Positions 1 to 7,167 of a DNA stretch of 21,819 nt are shown here, one piece after another. The position numbers and the translations under genes are program-made. This DNA is from Piscirickettsiaceae bacterium (lineage in GTDB: Bacteria > Pseudomonadota > Gammaproteobacteria > Methylococcales > Cycloclasticaceae). Below the pieces are notes generated by a model. That model did not search any database and was not told the DNA's origin. It saw only the letters and a list, made by a program, of their open reading frames with translations. The stretch's first letter is position 1. Each line of letters begins with the position of its first letter. The stretch lies in assembly GCA_002401365.1 (NCBI GenBank), contig NVSW01000010.1:1-21819 (forward strand), written 5' to 3'.

Positions 1-170
1 TCCGGAATGACCCGTTTAACACTTGGGTGCATACGTGGAATATCTTGAAAAGGCTTTTCAACAACCCAGTCAATTTCAATACCAGGAATAGCAGCAACAG
101 CATCTGTGATCGCTGGTAATGCATGTACCACATCACCCATCGAGGATGTTTTTACCAACAACAGCTTCAT
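1..170 (-). CDS. waaC: Lipopolysaccharide heptosyltransferase I, N-terminal fragment (partial, runs off the left edge)
   Basis: The minus strand reads from an ATG at 168-170 to the window edge and gives 56 residues beginning MKLLLVKTSSMGDVVHALPA. This is the characteristic N-terminus of glycosyltransferase family 9 heptosyltransferases: a first beta strand followed by KTSSMGD(V/L)xHxLPA. It continues into a WVVEKPF segment, also typical of WaaC (RfaC), which adds the first L,D-heptose to Kdo in the lipopolysaccharide inner core at the cytoplasmic face of the inner membrane. Only the first sixth or so of the protein is visible, so WaaC cannot be fully separated from WaaF or a related family 9 enzyme. 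The SSMGDV wording favours WaaC. No clear Shine-Dalgarno is visible before the ATG. The gene points away from the rest of the window. Confidence 0.8.
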   Translation of the reverse strand, partial: MKLLLVKTSSMGDVVHALPAITDAVAAIPGIEIDWVVEKPFQDIPRMHPSVKRVIP

Positions 171-288
171 GAGGGAAAATTAAACAAATTCATTAAATAT
201 TCTTATTAATATACGGGTAATCGATTCAATAAGCCAATGTCTGGTTGCTAGCATTAACTCAAATAAATTAAGACCATTATACGTAATA

Positions 289-319
289 TTCATAACCAAT
301 TAAAAAAACAGTATATAAT
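289..319 (+). promoter_or_regulatory. Weak candidate sigma-70 promoter for the ATPase gene
   Basis: The 224-bp gap between waaC and the ATPase gene is AT-rich and holds one good -10 hexamer, TATAAT at 314-319. The only -35-like sequence near it, TTCATA at 289-294, is poor and its 19-bp spacer is long. No sigma-54 element or long inverted repeat was seen in this gap. The assignment rests mostly on the -10. Confidence 0.25.
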
Positions 320-394
320 GGTTATTAGGCATGAAGCCTCGAAATTTAATAGATTTCAGCTACACTTTAAGGAATTAACAACTTTATACTCATT

Positions 395-1642
395 ATGTAC
401 GAAGATTTTTACAACCTCCGCGAAGAACCTTTTCGCTTAAGCCCAGACTCTAGGCTTTGCTACGACCATACATCTTATAAAAAGGCCAAAGCCTATATGG
501 AGTACGCGATGCATCGCGGCGAAGGCTTTATTATGATCACAGGAAAGCCTGGGACAGGAAAAACAACGCTGATCAATGAAATCACCGCACAAATGCTTGA
601 TAGCAATGTGATTGTTTCTACTATCGAATGTTCACAGTTGAAAGCTGATGACTTGCTACGATCAACCGTATACCGATTTGGTCTAGCTGGTGAAACCGAT
701 CATAAATCTCAATTATTGAATAACCTTGAAAATTACCTTATAAGACTGCGCCGTGAAGAAAGACGCGCAGTACTCATAGTGGATGAAGCACAAGCCCTAT
801 CAAAAGATGCCATTGAAGAACTACGGTTACTCACCAATTTACAGCATGCCAACATGCCATTACTACAGATTTTTCTAATAGGCCAAGAAGAACTATTAAC
901 GTTGGTACATTCACCCGAACTACGACAGCTTCACCAAAGGATTATTGCAACTTGCTCACTTGATACCCTGGATGAGCAACAAACTGAAGAATACGTAAAG
1001 TACCGCCTTGATGAAGTAGGTTGGGACGGTGACCCAATGCTTGACCCCGCTATTTTTCCTTTTATTCAGCGCTTTAGTTTGGGTGTACCTCGCTGGATAA
1101 ACTTAATCTGTAGCCGCTTATTTTTACAAGGAATGATTGAAGAGCATCACCACATTGGTTTGCCTGAGTTCACAAGCGTTATCAAAGGCTTGGCAAAAGA
1201 ACAACTACTAGCGCCAGAAATACAGAACATTAAAACAGCGTTATTAAAAGAAATTGATGATATTTGCTATAAGAAAGAAAAGGGAAACGGCAAAAAAAAA
1301 ACAATTCTAGGTGAGAAACTTAGCCAGTCTAAAAGACAAAGCCTTACGAATAAACGCAAACGACAAGAGAAAGTTGCCAAGGCTTTATTTGCCCAAGTTG
1401 AGCCTAGAGTTAGCTCTGGGCCAGAAAAGCTAAAACTTAAGGAACTCATTAAGTTTCTAAATAAAAATGGCGTAGGTGACTGTAAACTAGACCTTCCTGA
1501 GGATTTATCCAAACTTGGTGAAAGAGGAATTCTAGCTTGGATTCAATATAGTCAAAAAGAAATCCCAATGGAAACTCAAGATATCATTTCTATGCTATTG
1601 AACTTGCTTAATAAAAACACGCCGCAGGAAACAAGGCACTAG
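395..1642 (+). CDS. ExeA/GspA-like AAA ATPase of the PEP-CTERM locus type, with a long C-terminal extension
   Basis: This 415-residue protein begins MYEDFYNLREEPFRLSPD, the standard opening of ExeA-like secretion ATPases, so the ATG at 395 is kept although no good Shine-Dalgarno precedes it. Walker A is GKPGTGKT (residues 50-57), Walker B is VLIVDEA (126-132), and a GQEEL motif follows at 163-167. Residues 1 to about 270 correspond to the putative secretion ATPase family often found beside exosortase genes. They probably couple ATP hydrolysis to envelope export or polysaccharide assembly from the cytoplasm. Residues 270-415 are an extra, lysine-rich extension with no membrane span and no peptidoglycan-binding domain like that of Aeromonas ExeA; I do not recognise it. 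The stop codon overlaps that of the convergent nucleotidyltransferase gene. Confidence 0.8.
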   Translation: MYEDFYNLREEPFRLSPDSRLCYDHTSYKKAKAYMEYAMHRGEGFIMITGKPGTGKTTLINEITAQMLDSNVIVSTIECSQLKADDLLRSTVYRFGLAGETDHKSQLLNNLENYLIRLRREERRAVLIVDEAQALSKDAIEELRLLTNLQHANMPLLQIFLIGQEELLTLVHSPELRQLHQRIIATCSLDTLDEQQTEEYVKYRLDEVGWDGDPMLDPAIFPFIQRFSLGVPRWINLICSRLFLQGMIEEHHHIGLPEFTSVIKGLAKEQLLAPEIQNIKTALLKEIDDICYKKEKGNGKKKTILGEKLSQSKRQSLTNKRKRQEKVAKALFAQVEPRVSSGPEKLKLKELIKFLNKNGVGDCKLDLPEDLSKLGERGILAWIQYSQKEIPMETQDIISMLLNLLNKNTPQETRH

Positions 1643-2712
1643 ATACCCACTTGCTCTTGTTGAAATAATTTTCGCAAAAGATGCGGCACTAATAAAGGTA
1701 ACGGCATTCTTAGGTAGTGAGACCTAATGAATAAAATAAACATTGCCGTTGAAGACAGGCTATCAGTACATGATATATGTTTGGGTAACAACCCACGCTT
1801 GAAGAGCATATCCATTACGCTAAGTTTAATTCTGCCGCACCTTGCTAAGGTTTGGCACTTCTTAATAACGTTATCAGGCACATCTAAATTTAAAAAGTAA
1901 CCGGCATAACGTAAGGCATAAAAGAGTGGTTCAATTAAACCTAATTCAACCGCTCTATCTTCTAAGCCCTGCCAAAACTCCGTTGTTTTAGAGAATTCTG
2001 CAACCATACAAGTAATATCCGAAAGGTCTCTAATACCATTTTCAAAATCACCATCGCTGAATAGATGAACTGCACTGTGTAATAACATATCAATATTCGA
2101 CAACACAAACACATTATCCAACCCATCAACAGGAATACAGTTTGCCCATAATTTATCTATATCCAATTTATAAATTGATGTTGGAGGGACAATCGTATGA
2201 TGCACATCCAATGATGACTGGCGTTTAATGTGTCTCAAGGGTGGCAATTCATGCATCCATTCTCGATAGTATTTTTGGTCGTATACGTTTAGCTTTGTCG
2301 TCATCCAACCATTTTTTATAAAGATTGCTTCCGCCGAAGTTAGCTTTTCTCGTGGTACTAAAATATCCACATCTGAATAAACTCTAGATTTCCCAAAATC
2401 AAAATTTGCAAATAGGTACGCGGCACCTTTTAGCAAAATAAAAGGAATATTTTCTTCTGCTAACAATCGTTGTATTTCATGCACTTCTTGCCTGGCAGCC
2501 CTAGCATTCGCTTTAGCAACAACCTTCGCATTTATAAAGTGCTGTTGTGCTTTATATGGCACGTCTTCAAAGTTGCCATCCGCAACCCGACTTAATAAAT
2601 TCGCCCTACGCGCTTGGCGTATTAATAAAGACCATTCATCATTACCCCAACCTCTTACACAATCGACATTCGATAGCGCATCGCTCAACAAGGGTCTATT
2701 TATTCTCACCAT
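1639..2712 (-). CDS. Nucleotidyltransferase family protein of the HPr-rel-A gene set
   Basis: The 357-residue product matches the uncharacterised bacterial nucleotidyltransferase family (NTP_transf_5 type). A KGAAYL segment (95-100) precedes the metal-binding pair in YSDVDILV (Asp114 and Asp116). A likely third acidic residue is Asp169 in LDVHHTI. This is the arrangement of polymerase-beta-fold enzymes that move a nucleotide or nucleotide-activated group onto an acceptor. Its ATG overlaps the stop of the upstream kinase gene by one base (TAATG), so translation is probably coupled, and it is the last gene of the operon. Relatives sit beside HprK-like kinases in some lasso-peptide clusters, where both tailor the peptide's C-terminus. 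A similar protein-modifying role here is inference. Confidence 0.75.
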   Translation of the reverse strand: MVRINRPLLSDALSNVDCVRGWGNDEWSLLIRQARRANLLSRVADGNFEDVPYKAQQHFINAKVVAKANARAARQEVHEIQRLLAEENIPFILLKGAAYLFANFDFGKSRVYSDVDILVPREKLTSAEAIFIKNGWMTTKLNVYDQKYYREWMHELPPLRHIKRQSSLDVHHTIVPPTSIYKLDIDKLWANCIPVDGLDNVFVLSNIDMLLHSAVHLFSDGDFENGIRDLSDITCMVAEFSKTTEFWQGLEDRAVELGLIEPLFYALRYAGYFLNLDVPDNVIKKCQTLARCGRIKLSVMDMLFKRGLLPKHISCTDSLSSTAMFILFIRSHYLRMPLPLLVPHLLRKLFQQEQVGI

Positions 2713-3614
2713 TAACTAACCATCTCGTTAAACAGCGCAATTGCCTCGTCTAAATTTTGATATTCAAACTCATAAAAATCACACCTATCGACTAGGCTTG
2801 ATAAAGCATCAAAGCCTTGTTCACCCAGTACGTTATAGTTAAAACTGTTTTCAGCAACGTTCATAAACCCAACGCCTTTAGTTATTGGTATAAGAGTCGT
2901 GTCTACATCATTTTTGTATTTAGGGAAAATAACAGCTGATGGGTAGACCAAGTCATCATTTGCTAACACACTGCTCTCGGGGACGCATACGTGCGCCACT
3001 GTGCCCTTTGCGGTGTCTTTAACCGGTTCACCTATAGCAAACTCGGGTACAAACTCTTTTATGATACCTATAGACTCATTTTTTAAACTAATCGGCCTAG
3101 GTATCGGTTGCAACAACCCAGTCACTCTATCTACCAGCGCCATTTCGTCTGACAATAATCGCCAACCACGCCCAACGAGCGCTGCACATAAAGTACTTTT
3201 GCCACTACCAGGTGTGCCGGGAAATATAAGCGCCTTACCGTTTTTTTCTAAAACAGCCGAATGTATAACTAAATATTGATGCGAATGGTGTGCAATAACC
3301 CAATTAAAGCTCCACTCAAACATGGCAAACGCTTGGTCTTGTGGTAGTGGTTTAAATGGGTAGTGACCATCAAAGGAAAAGTTTACCTGCGGCTTGTACC
3401 AACGCCTGATTAAATCGCAATCTAGGGTGACAAAAAAATCGACAAAATCATCACCAGTAAGCAACTCATTATACGGGTAAAACTTTAATAGATTAGACGC
3501 AACATTGGGCAACGTCGATTTTAAGCAAACGGTAGAAAATCCGACTTTAAAGACAATGCCAGTACTAGACAACTTGGCTTTTACAGATGAAAGGGCTAAA
3601 TCAGATAACTTCAA
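2712..3614 (-). CDS. HprK-related kinase A
   Basis: The product (300 residues) resembles the C-terminal catalytic domain of HPr kinase/phosphorylase. The P-loop is GTPGSGKST (133-141). His118 lies in VIHSAVLE, and an acidic pair follows in LLSDEMALV (Asp156, Glu157). The region up to a proline-rich segment ending in SLKN (176-179) is typical of the 'HprK-related kinase A' family. True HprK phosphorylates a serine of HPr. These relatives have no HPr partner nearby and occur with a PqqD-like protein, as here, so the substrate is probably another protein or peptide. The start codon is TTG (3612-3614), seven bases after the PqqD stop, with no clear Shine-Dalgarno. No ATG lies in frame before residue 98, and the N-terminus from KLSDLALS fits the family. 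Confidence 0.8.
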   Translation of the reverse strand: MKLSDLALSSVKAKLSSTGIVFKVGFSTVCLKSTLPNVASNLLKFYPYNELLTGDDFVDFFVTLDCDLIRRWYKPQVNFSFDGHYPFKPLPQDQAFAMFEWSFNWVIAHHSHQYLVIHSAVLEKNGKALIFPGTPGSGKSTLCAALVGRGWRLLSDEMALVDRVTGLLQPIPRPISLKNESIGIIKEFVPEFAIGEPVKDTAKGTVAHVCVPESSVLANDDLVYPSAVIFPKYKNDVDTTLIPITKGVGFMNVAENSFNYNVLGEQGFDALSSLVDRCDFYEFEYQNLDEAIALFNEMVS

Positions 3615-3621
3615 ATGAATA

Positions 3622-3894
3622 CTAGATTGTTTTATTAACCAAGCCCGCTAAAACCAAATGTTCTAATGTTTCTGCCAAACTTGATTCATCAACACTAGAG
3701 CCGCAACTAGCTACAACAGAATTTTTTAATCCAGCGAGTGTGGTTGGGTTATTTGGCACCGCTTGTAGAATAACAGCTGCTTGTCTTTCCAACAATAGTG
3801 TTTCGGCCGTATCAAGATTATAAACAATACATTCAGATTCTATACATTTATACCGCAATCGTGCGGTAGAGTAGAGCTCATCTAAATCATTCAC
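3622..3894 (-). CDS. PqqD-like peptide-binding protein of the HPr-rel-A system
   Basis: A 90-residue protein with the PqqD fold signature: a beta-hairpin region (ECIVYNLDTAETLLLERQAA) followed by helices ending in HLVLAGLV. PqqD-like domains (RiPP recognition elements) bind the leader of a precursor peptide and present it to a modifying enzyme. Here the neighbours are an HprK-related kinase and a nucleotidyltransferase. No radical SAM protein is present, which argues against pyrroloquinoline quinone synthesis. The start is GTG (3892-3894), 18 bases after the stop of the Tat-type protein gene, without a recognisable Shine-Dalgarno. Cys17, Cys22 and Cys64 are present but not in a metal motif. 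Confidence 0.8.
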   Translation of the reverse strand: MNDLDELYSTARLRYKCIESECIVYNLDTAETLLLERQAAVILQAVPNNPTTLAGLKNSVVASCGSSVDESSLAETLEHLVLAGLVNKTI

Positions 3895-3912
3895 TAACGG
3901 ATAAACGTTCTA

Positions 3913-4581
3913 CTACTGCCAAGTTGAATCTAAGAAGGTCTTTAGAGAAATCCCACCTGGTACAGCTAACGTGCCATCACATAAATCAATTACCTGTTGT
4001 TGAGTCAAAATGTAATTAATTCCGGGTAAACTAGCATTTAAATAGGCCGCAACACAATGCCTAGTATCGTTAGCTGAAGGGCCAGTACCGCCAGTTTTAC
4101 AAATTATATCTCGTAATGTTGTATTACTTCCAAAATTGTTTGCATTTATTCCAGCTGGCAATGAGCCGATGGTTGCCCCTCCCGAATAACATTCAGATTC
4201 ATTCTGCTTATCTATGCCGCAAATTTTATCCTGTGGACCATATGTAGCAGCTGGGTCGTACGTACCATATTCAAAGGTGGTAGAATTCCAAGCCCAAATA
4301 GTATCCATATTGTTAACTTTCCCACCTGGATTACACCAACCACCAGGGCTCCAGCCCAAATCGCAATTACCTCTGCTTGGATCTGATAGGTTACCCGACA
4401 TCATATTCGACATACACTGCATACCACCACCCCAACCAAAAGCGGGCTGACTAGCCAATGTCATTAAAATGGGTGCAGCAACACCGGCTTTACCAAAGCG
4501 CCTACGGCCTTTATCAATCGAATGCTTGGTTTCTTCTTTTTGATTTTCCATAATTTCAGAATCTTTATTTGAATTCGACAT
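3913..4581 (-). CDS. Exported cysteine-rich protein with a twin-arginine-type leader; candidate substrate of the HPr-rel-A enzymes
   Basis: I do not recognise a named family. The 222-residue product has a charged 25-residue N-region and then GRRRFGK (25-31), which fits the twin-arginine motif (S/T)RRxFLK. A short hydrophobic stretch (AGVAAPILMTLA) follows, with a possible cleavage near ASQPA/FG (44-49). The rest is glycine- and asparagine-rich, lacks further membrane spans, and has eight cysteines (56, 73, 83, 121, 131, 161, 176, 201), all after the leader. The number would suit four disulfides or bound metal. It ends LDSTWQ and has no PEP-CTERM. Two ATGs are adjacent. The Shine-Dalgarno AAGGG is two bases from the first and five from the second, so 4581 is chosen. 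It is the first gene of the operon, about 29 bases below a predicted sigma-54 start site. Substrate status is inferred from position. Confidence 0.7.
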   Translation of the reverse strand: MSNSNKDSEIMENQKEETKHSIDKGRRRFGKAGVAAPILMTLASQPAFGWGGGMQCMSNMMSGNLSDPSRGNCDLGWSPGGWCNPGGKVNNMDTIWAWNSTTFEYGTYDPAATYGPQDKICGIDKQNESECYSGGATIGSLPAGINANNFGSNTTLRDIICKTGGTGPSANDTRHCVAAYLNASLPGINYILTQQQVIDLCDGTLAVPGGISLKTFLDSTWQ

Positions 4582-4620
4582 CATAACCCTTCATATATTA
4601 ATGTTAGTTAATAGCAGTAA

Positions 4621-4636
4621 AGCAATAAACGTGCCT
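4621..4636 (-). promoter_or_regulatory. Sigma-54 (-24/-12) promoter of the HPr-rel-A operon
   Basis: Read on the minus strand the element is AGGCACGTTTATTGCT. It matches the RpoN consensus TGGCAC-N5-TTGC(A/T) at every specified position but the first, with the GG and GC separated by the required 10 bases. The predicted start site is near 4610, giving a leader of about 29 nt with an AAGGG Shine-Dalgarno. Transcription from it needs an NtrC-type activator; prsR in this window is the obvious candidate. Confidence 0.85.
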
Positions 4637-4646
4637 GAAATTTCAT

Positions 4647-4662
4647 CTTATTGTTTTTAAAG
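4647..4662 (-). promoter_or_regulatory. Conserved 16-bp box upstream of the sigma-54 promoter (copy A)
   Basis: The minus strand reads CTTTAAAAACAATAAG, identical in all 16 positions to a box before the PEP-CTERM gene. In both places it lies exactly 10 bp upstream of the -24/-12 element, roughly -37 to -52 from the predicted start. It is probably part of the cis-regulatory site reported for proteobacterial PEP-CTERM genes together with PrsK and PrsR (Haft and colleagues, 2006). Whether it binds PrsR, bends DNA or contacts RNA polymerase cannot be told from sequence. Confidence 0.75.
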
Positions 4663-4710
4663 ATATTATTAAAACGTTACTTCTAAACATTTTCAACCTA
4701 ATCCGCAAAG

Positions 4711-4735
4711 TGTAAAGATTATTGACACTCTATAG
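4711..4735 (-). promoter_or_regulatory. Candidate PrsR enhancer site (copy A)
   Basis: Plus-strand TGTAAA, six bases, TGACACT, then CTATAG. On the minus strand this reads as an imperfect dyad, GTGTCA-N7-TTACAC. It matches copy B at 18276-18300 in 18 of 25 positions. It lies about 101 to 125 bp upstream of the predicted start, a usual enhancer distance for NtrC-type activators. It sits 48 bp from the 16-bp box against 38 bp in copy B, a difference of one helical turn. The activator assignment is inference. Confidence 0.5.
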
Positions 4736-4757
4736 GCAATATAACCAGCAATACCCT

Positions 4758-6080
4758 TTACAAGCGCCAAATATTGACGCCCTGTTCTATGAATTCTTGC
4801 TTATCCAGTGTCGATTTAACATCCATAAGCACACCGTCTGCACCCATAATGTTTTGAAACTGTTCGACTGTCAGCGCTTTGTATTGCTTATGCCCTACGG
4901 CCAACACCACTGCATCTGCTTTTGGCAATGCATCCCAATCAACTAAATCAACGTTATATTCATGTTTTGCTTCTGCTTTTTCTGCCATGGGATCGTGCAC
5001 AATCACGTCACAACAATAGGTATGCAGTTCTTTTATAATGTCTGAAACACGCGAGTTTCTTAAATCTGGACAGTCTTCTTTAAATGTTAAGCCTAACACA
5101 ATCACTTTTGCGCCATTAATTGGTTTGTCCGCTTTAATTAGCCGTTTAACGGTCTGTTCTGCGATAAACGCACCCATATTGTCGTTGATTTTACGGCCTG
5201 CCAAAATCACTTGTGGGTGATAGCCCACTGATTCTGCCTTATAGGTTAAATAATAGGGATCCACTCCAATACAGTGCCCACCCACTAGGCCCGGGAAGAA
5301 CTTCAAGAAGTTCCACTTAGTACCTGCGGCCTCTAGCACCTCTTGAGTATCAATACCTAAGCGTTGAAAAATTAAGGCGAGTTCATTCATTAAGGCGATA
5401 TTTAAATCACGCTGCGTATTTTCAATCACTTTTGCTGCTTCTGCTACTGCGATAGTCGATGCACGGTGTACACCCACGGTAATAATTCGCTCATATAGGC
5501 CAGCCACTTTTTCCAATGTGCTGGGTGTGTCTCCCGACACAATTTTGGTAATGTTTTCTAAACGATGCTCTTTATCACCCGGGTTAATACGCTCTGGTGA
5601 ATACCCCACATAAAAACCTTGTTGATTTTCATCTGCACCTTCTCGCCCTAACCATGCCATGCCTGACTCTTTTTCCAACACTGGCACACAGTCGTCTTCT
5701 GTACAGCCTGGGTACACCGTTGATTCGAAAACAACGATAGTATTAGGAGAGATGTTCTGACCCACCGTACGGCTAGCGCCTAATAAAGGCGATAAATCAG
5801 GCCGACGTGCTTGATCAATTGGTGTGGGTACCGCAACAATCACCATATCCGCTTCGGATAAACGTTTTGGGTCGTTGGTATATTCAAGCTGTGTAGCTGC
5901 ACGCATACCAGGCTCATCTACCTCGCCATTAACATCAATGCCTTTACGGTAATTTGCTAGTTTGTTTTCATCCAAGTCAAAGCCAATCGTCGGTAATTCA
6001 CGGCCTAATGCAACGGCGAGCGGTAAGCCAACGTAGCCTAGGCCAACAACGGCAACTTTTTTGATAGATATATCGTCCAT
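4758..6080 (-). CDS. tviB: UDP-N-acetylglucosamine/galactosamine 6-dehydrogenase (TviB/WbpO type)
   Basis: The 440-residue product is a nucleotide-sugar dehydrogenase. It has the NAD-binding GLGYVG motif (13-18), the NPGD segment at 166-169 and the catalytic cysteine in GGHCIGVDPYYL (Cys270). A C-terminal sugar-binding domain contains LGLTFKEDCPDLRNS. The wording of these motifs fits the TviB/WbpO branch, which oxidises C6 of UDP-GlcNAc or UDP-GalNAc to the uronic acid, rather than UDP-glucose dehydrogenase. The product would feed an amino-uronic acid capsule or exopolysaccharide. A GGAG Shine-Dalgarno lies 11 bases before the ATG. It follows the epimerase gene by 24 bp in one operon; this pair is common near exosortase loci. 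Exact substrate is inferred from family. Confidence 0.85.
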   Translation of the reverse strand: MDDISIKKVAVVGLGYVGLPLAVALGRELPTIGFDLDENKLANYRKGIDVNGEVDEPGMRAATQLEYTNDPKRLSEADMVIVAVPTPIDQARRPDLSPLLGASRTVGQNISPNTIVVFESTVYPGCTEDDCVPVLEKESGMAWLGREGADENQQGFYVGYSPERINPGDKEHRLENITKIVSGDTPSTLEKVAGLYERIITVGVHRASTIAVAEAAKVIENTQRDLNIALMNELALIFQRLGIDTQEVLEAAGTKWNFLKFFPGLVGGHCIGVDPYYLTYKAESVGYHPQVILAGRKINDNMGAFIAEQTVKRLIKADKPINGAKVIVLGLTFKEDCPDLRNSRVSDIIKELHTYCCDVIVHDPMAEKAEAKHEYNVDLVDWDALPKADAVVLAVGHKQYKALTVEQFQNIMGADGVLMDVKSTLDKQEFIEQGVNIWRL

Positions 6081-6104
6081 TATTGTTAATACTCCATTAA
6101 ATAA

Positions 6105-7139
6105 TTAGTTTGATGATAGTGATGCGTAGAACCACTTTGTGGTCTCTTGCAATCCCTGCTCCATCGTATATGTTGGTTCATACCCAAGCAGAGCGTTTAT
6201 TTTGGAAATATCGGCTTGAGAATGGCGCACATCGCCTTTTCTAAAATCCACATAGTTCGCATTAAGTTGTTTAATGTCTGGGTTAAATTCGGCTAATTGA
6301 TCACGAATCATGGTGAAAAGTTGGTTTAGCGTTGTACGCTCACCCACCGCTACGTTGTAAACCTGATTAACGGCCTTGGAGTCCGTCGTAGTTGCCGCCA
6401 AAATATTAGCTTGTACCGTATTATCGATATAACAAAAATCGCGTGACGTCTCACCATCGCCATTTATCTTACAACCTTGTCCAGACATTAACTGCCCAAT
6501 CCATAATGGAATAACAGCCGCATAAGCCCCCTTGGGATCTTGCCGTTGTCCAAACACATTAAAGTACCGCAACCCAATCGACTCTGTACCATAGGTACTT
6601 GCAAACACCTCTGCATACAACTCATTTACATATTTGGTAACCGCATAAGGTGATAGCGGTTTACCAATATTATCTTCTTGTTTGGGCAACGCTGGGTGGT
6701 CACCGTAGGTCGATGATGACGCCGCATACACGAAGCGTTTAATACCCGCCTCTTTAGACGCCACTAACATATTCAAAAAACCGCTAATGTTTGACTGGTT
6801 AGTAACAATAGGGTCGGCTATTGACCTTGGCACACTACCCAACGCGGCCTGATGCAATACGAAGTCAATATTTATCACCGCTCGATGACACGTCTCTAAA
6901 TCGCAAATATCCCCTACAATAAAGGTAAAATTTTGCCAAAGCTCATCACCAACCGCCTGTTTTACCTGATCTAAATTGGCTTGAAAACCCGTTGAAAAGT
7001 TATCTAACCCAACGACCTGTTGGTTTAATTTTAACAGTGTTTCCAACAAGTTCGAGCCGATAAACCCAGCTACTCCAGTAATCAACCATTCTTTAGGTGA
7101 TTGCCTTAATTCTTCGCATGTTATTGTATAGCTAGACAT
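6105..7139 (-). CDS. tviC: UDP-N-acetylglucosamine 4-epimerase (TviC/WbpP type)
   Basis: A 344-residue extended short-chain dehydrogenase with the NAD(P)-binding motif GVAGFIGS (22-29), the serine cluster SSSTYG (141-146) and the catalytic pair in PYAVTK (Tyr165, Lys169). The short leader before the Rossmann strand (EELRQSPKEWLITG) is typical of TviC/WbpP, which interconvert the C4 epimers of UDP-GlcNAc and UDP-GalNAc or their uronic acids. With tviB it would supply UDP-GalNAcA. It is first in the two-gene operon and diverges from prsK over 134 bp. No strong Shine-Dalgarno precedes the ATG; the start is supported by family alignment. Confidence 0.85.
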   Translation of the reverse strand: MSSYTITCEELRQSPKEWLITGVAGFIGSNLLETLLKLNQQVVGLDNFSTGFQANLDQVKQAVGDELWQNFTFIVGDICDLETCHRAVINIDFVLHQAALGSVPRSIADPIVTNQSNISGFLNMLVASKEAGIKRFVYAASSSTYGDHPALPKQEDNIGKPLSPYAVTKYVNELYAEVFASTYGTESIGLRYFNVFGQRQDPKGAYAAVIPLWIGQLMSGQGCKINGDGETSRDFCYIDNTVQANILAATTTDSKAVNQVYNVAVGERTTLNQLFTMIRDQLAEFNPDIKQLNANYVDFRKGDVRHSQADISKINALLGYEPTYTMEQGLQETTKWFYASLSSN

Positions 7140-7167
7140 TTATAATTTATTTTAAAGTAATACGTTA

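Noticed and set aside
331..378. A 15-codon open frame starting MKPRNLIDF upstream of the ATPase gene
   Set aside because: No Shine-Dalgarno, no attenuator-like hairpin and no sign of leader-peptide function; too short to support.
3622..3894. The PqqD-like gene as part of pyrroloquinoline quinone biosynthesis
   Set aside because: No PqqA, PqqC, PqqE or radical SAM gene is present; the kinase and nucleotidyltransferase neighbours match the HPr-rel-A context instead.
4722..4946. A 74-codon plus-strand open frame across the tviB 3' end
   Set aside because: It overlaps the conserved C-terminal domain of the dehydrogenase and the enhancer candidate, and has no Shine-Dalgarno or family resemblance.
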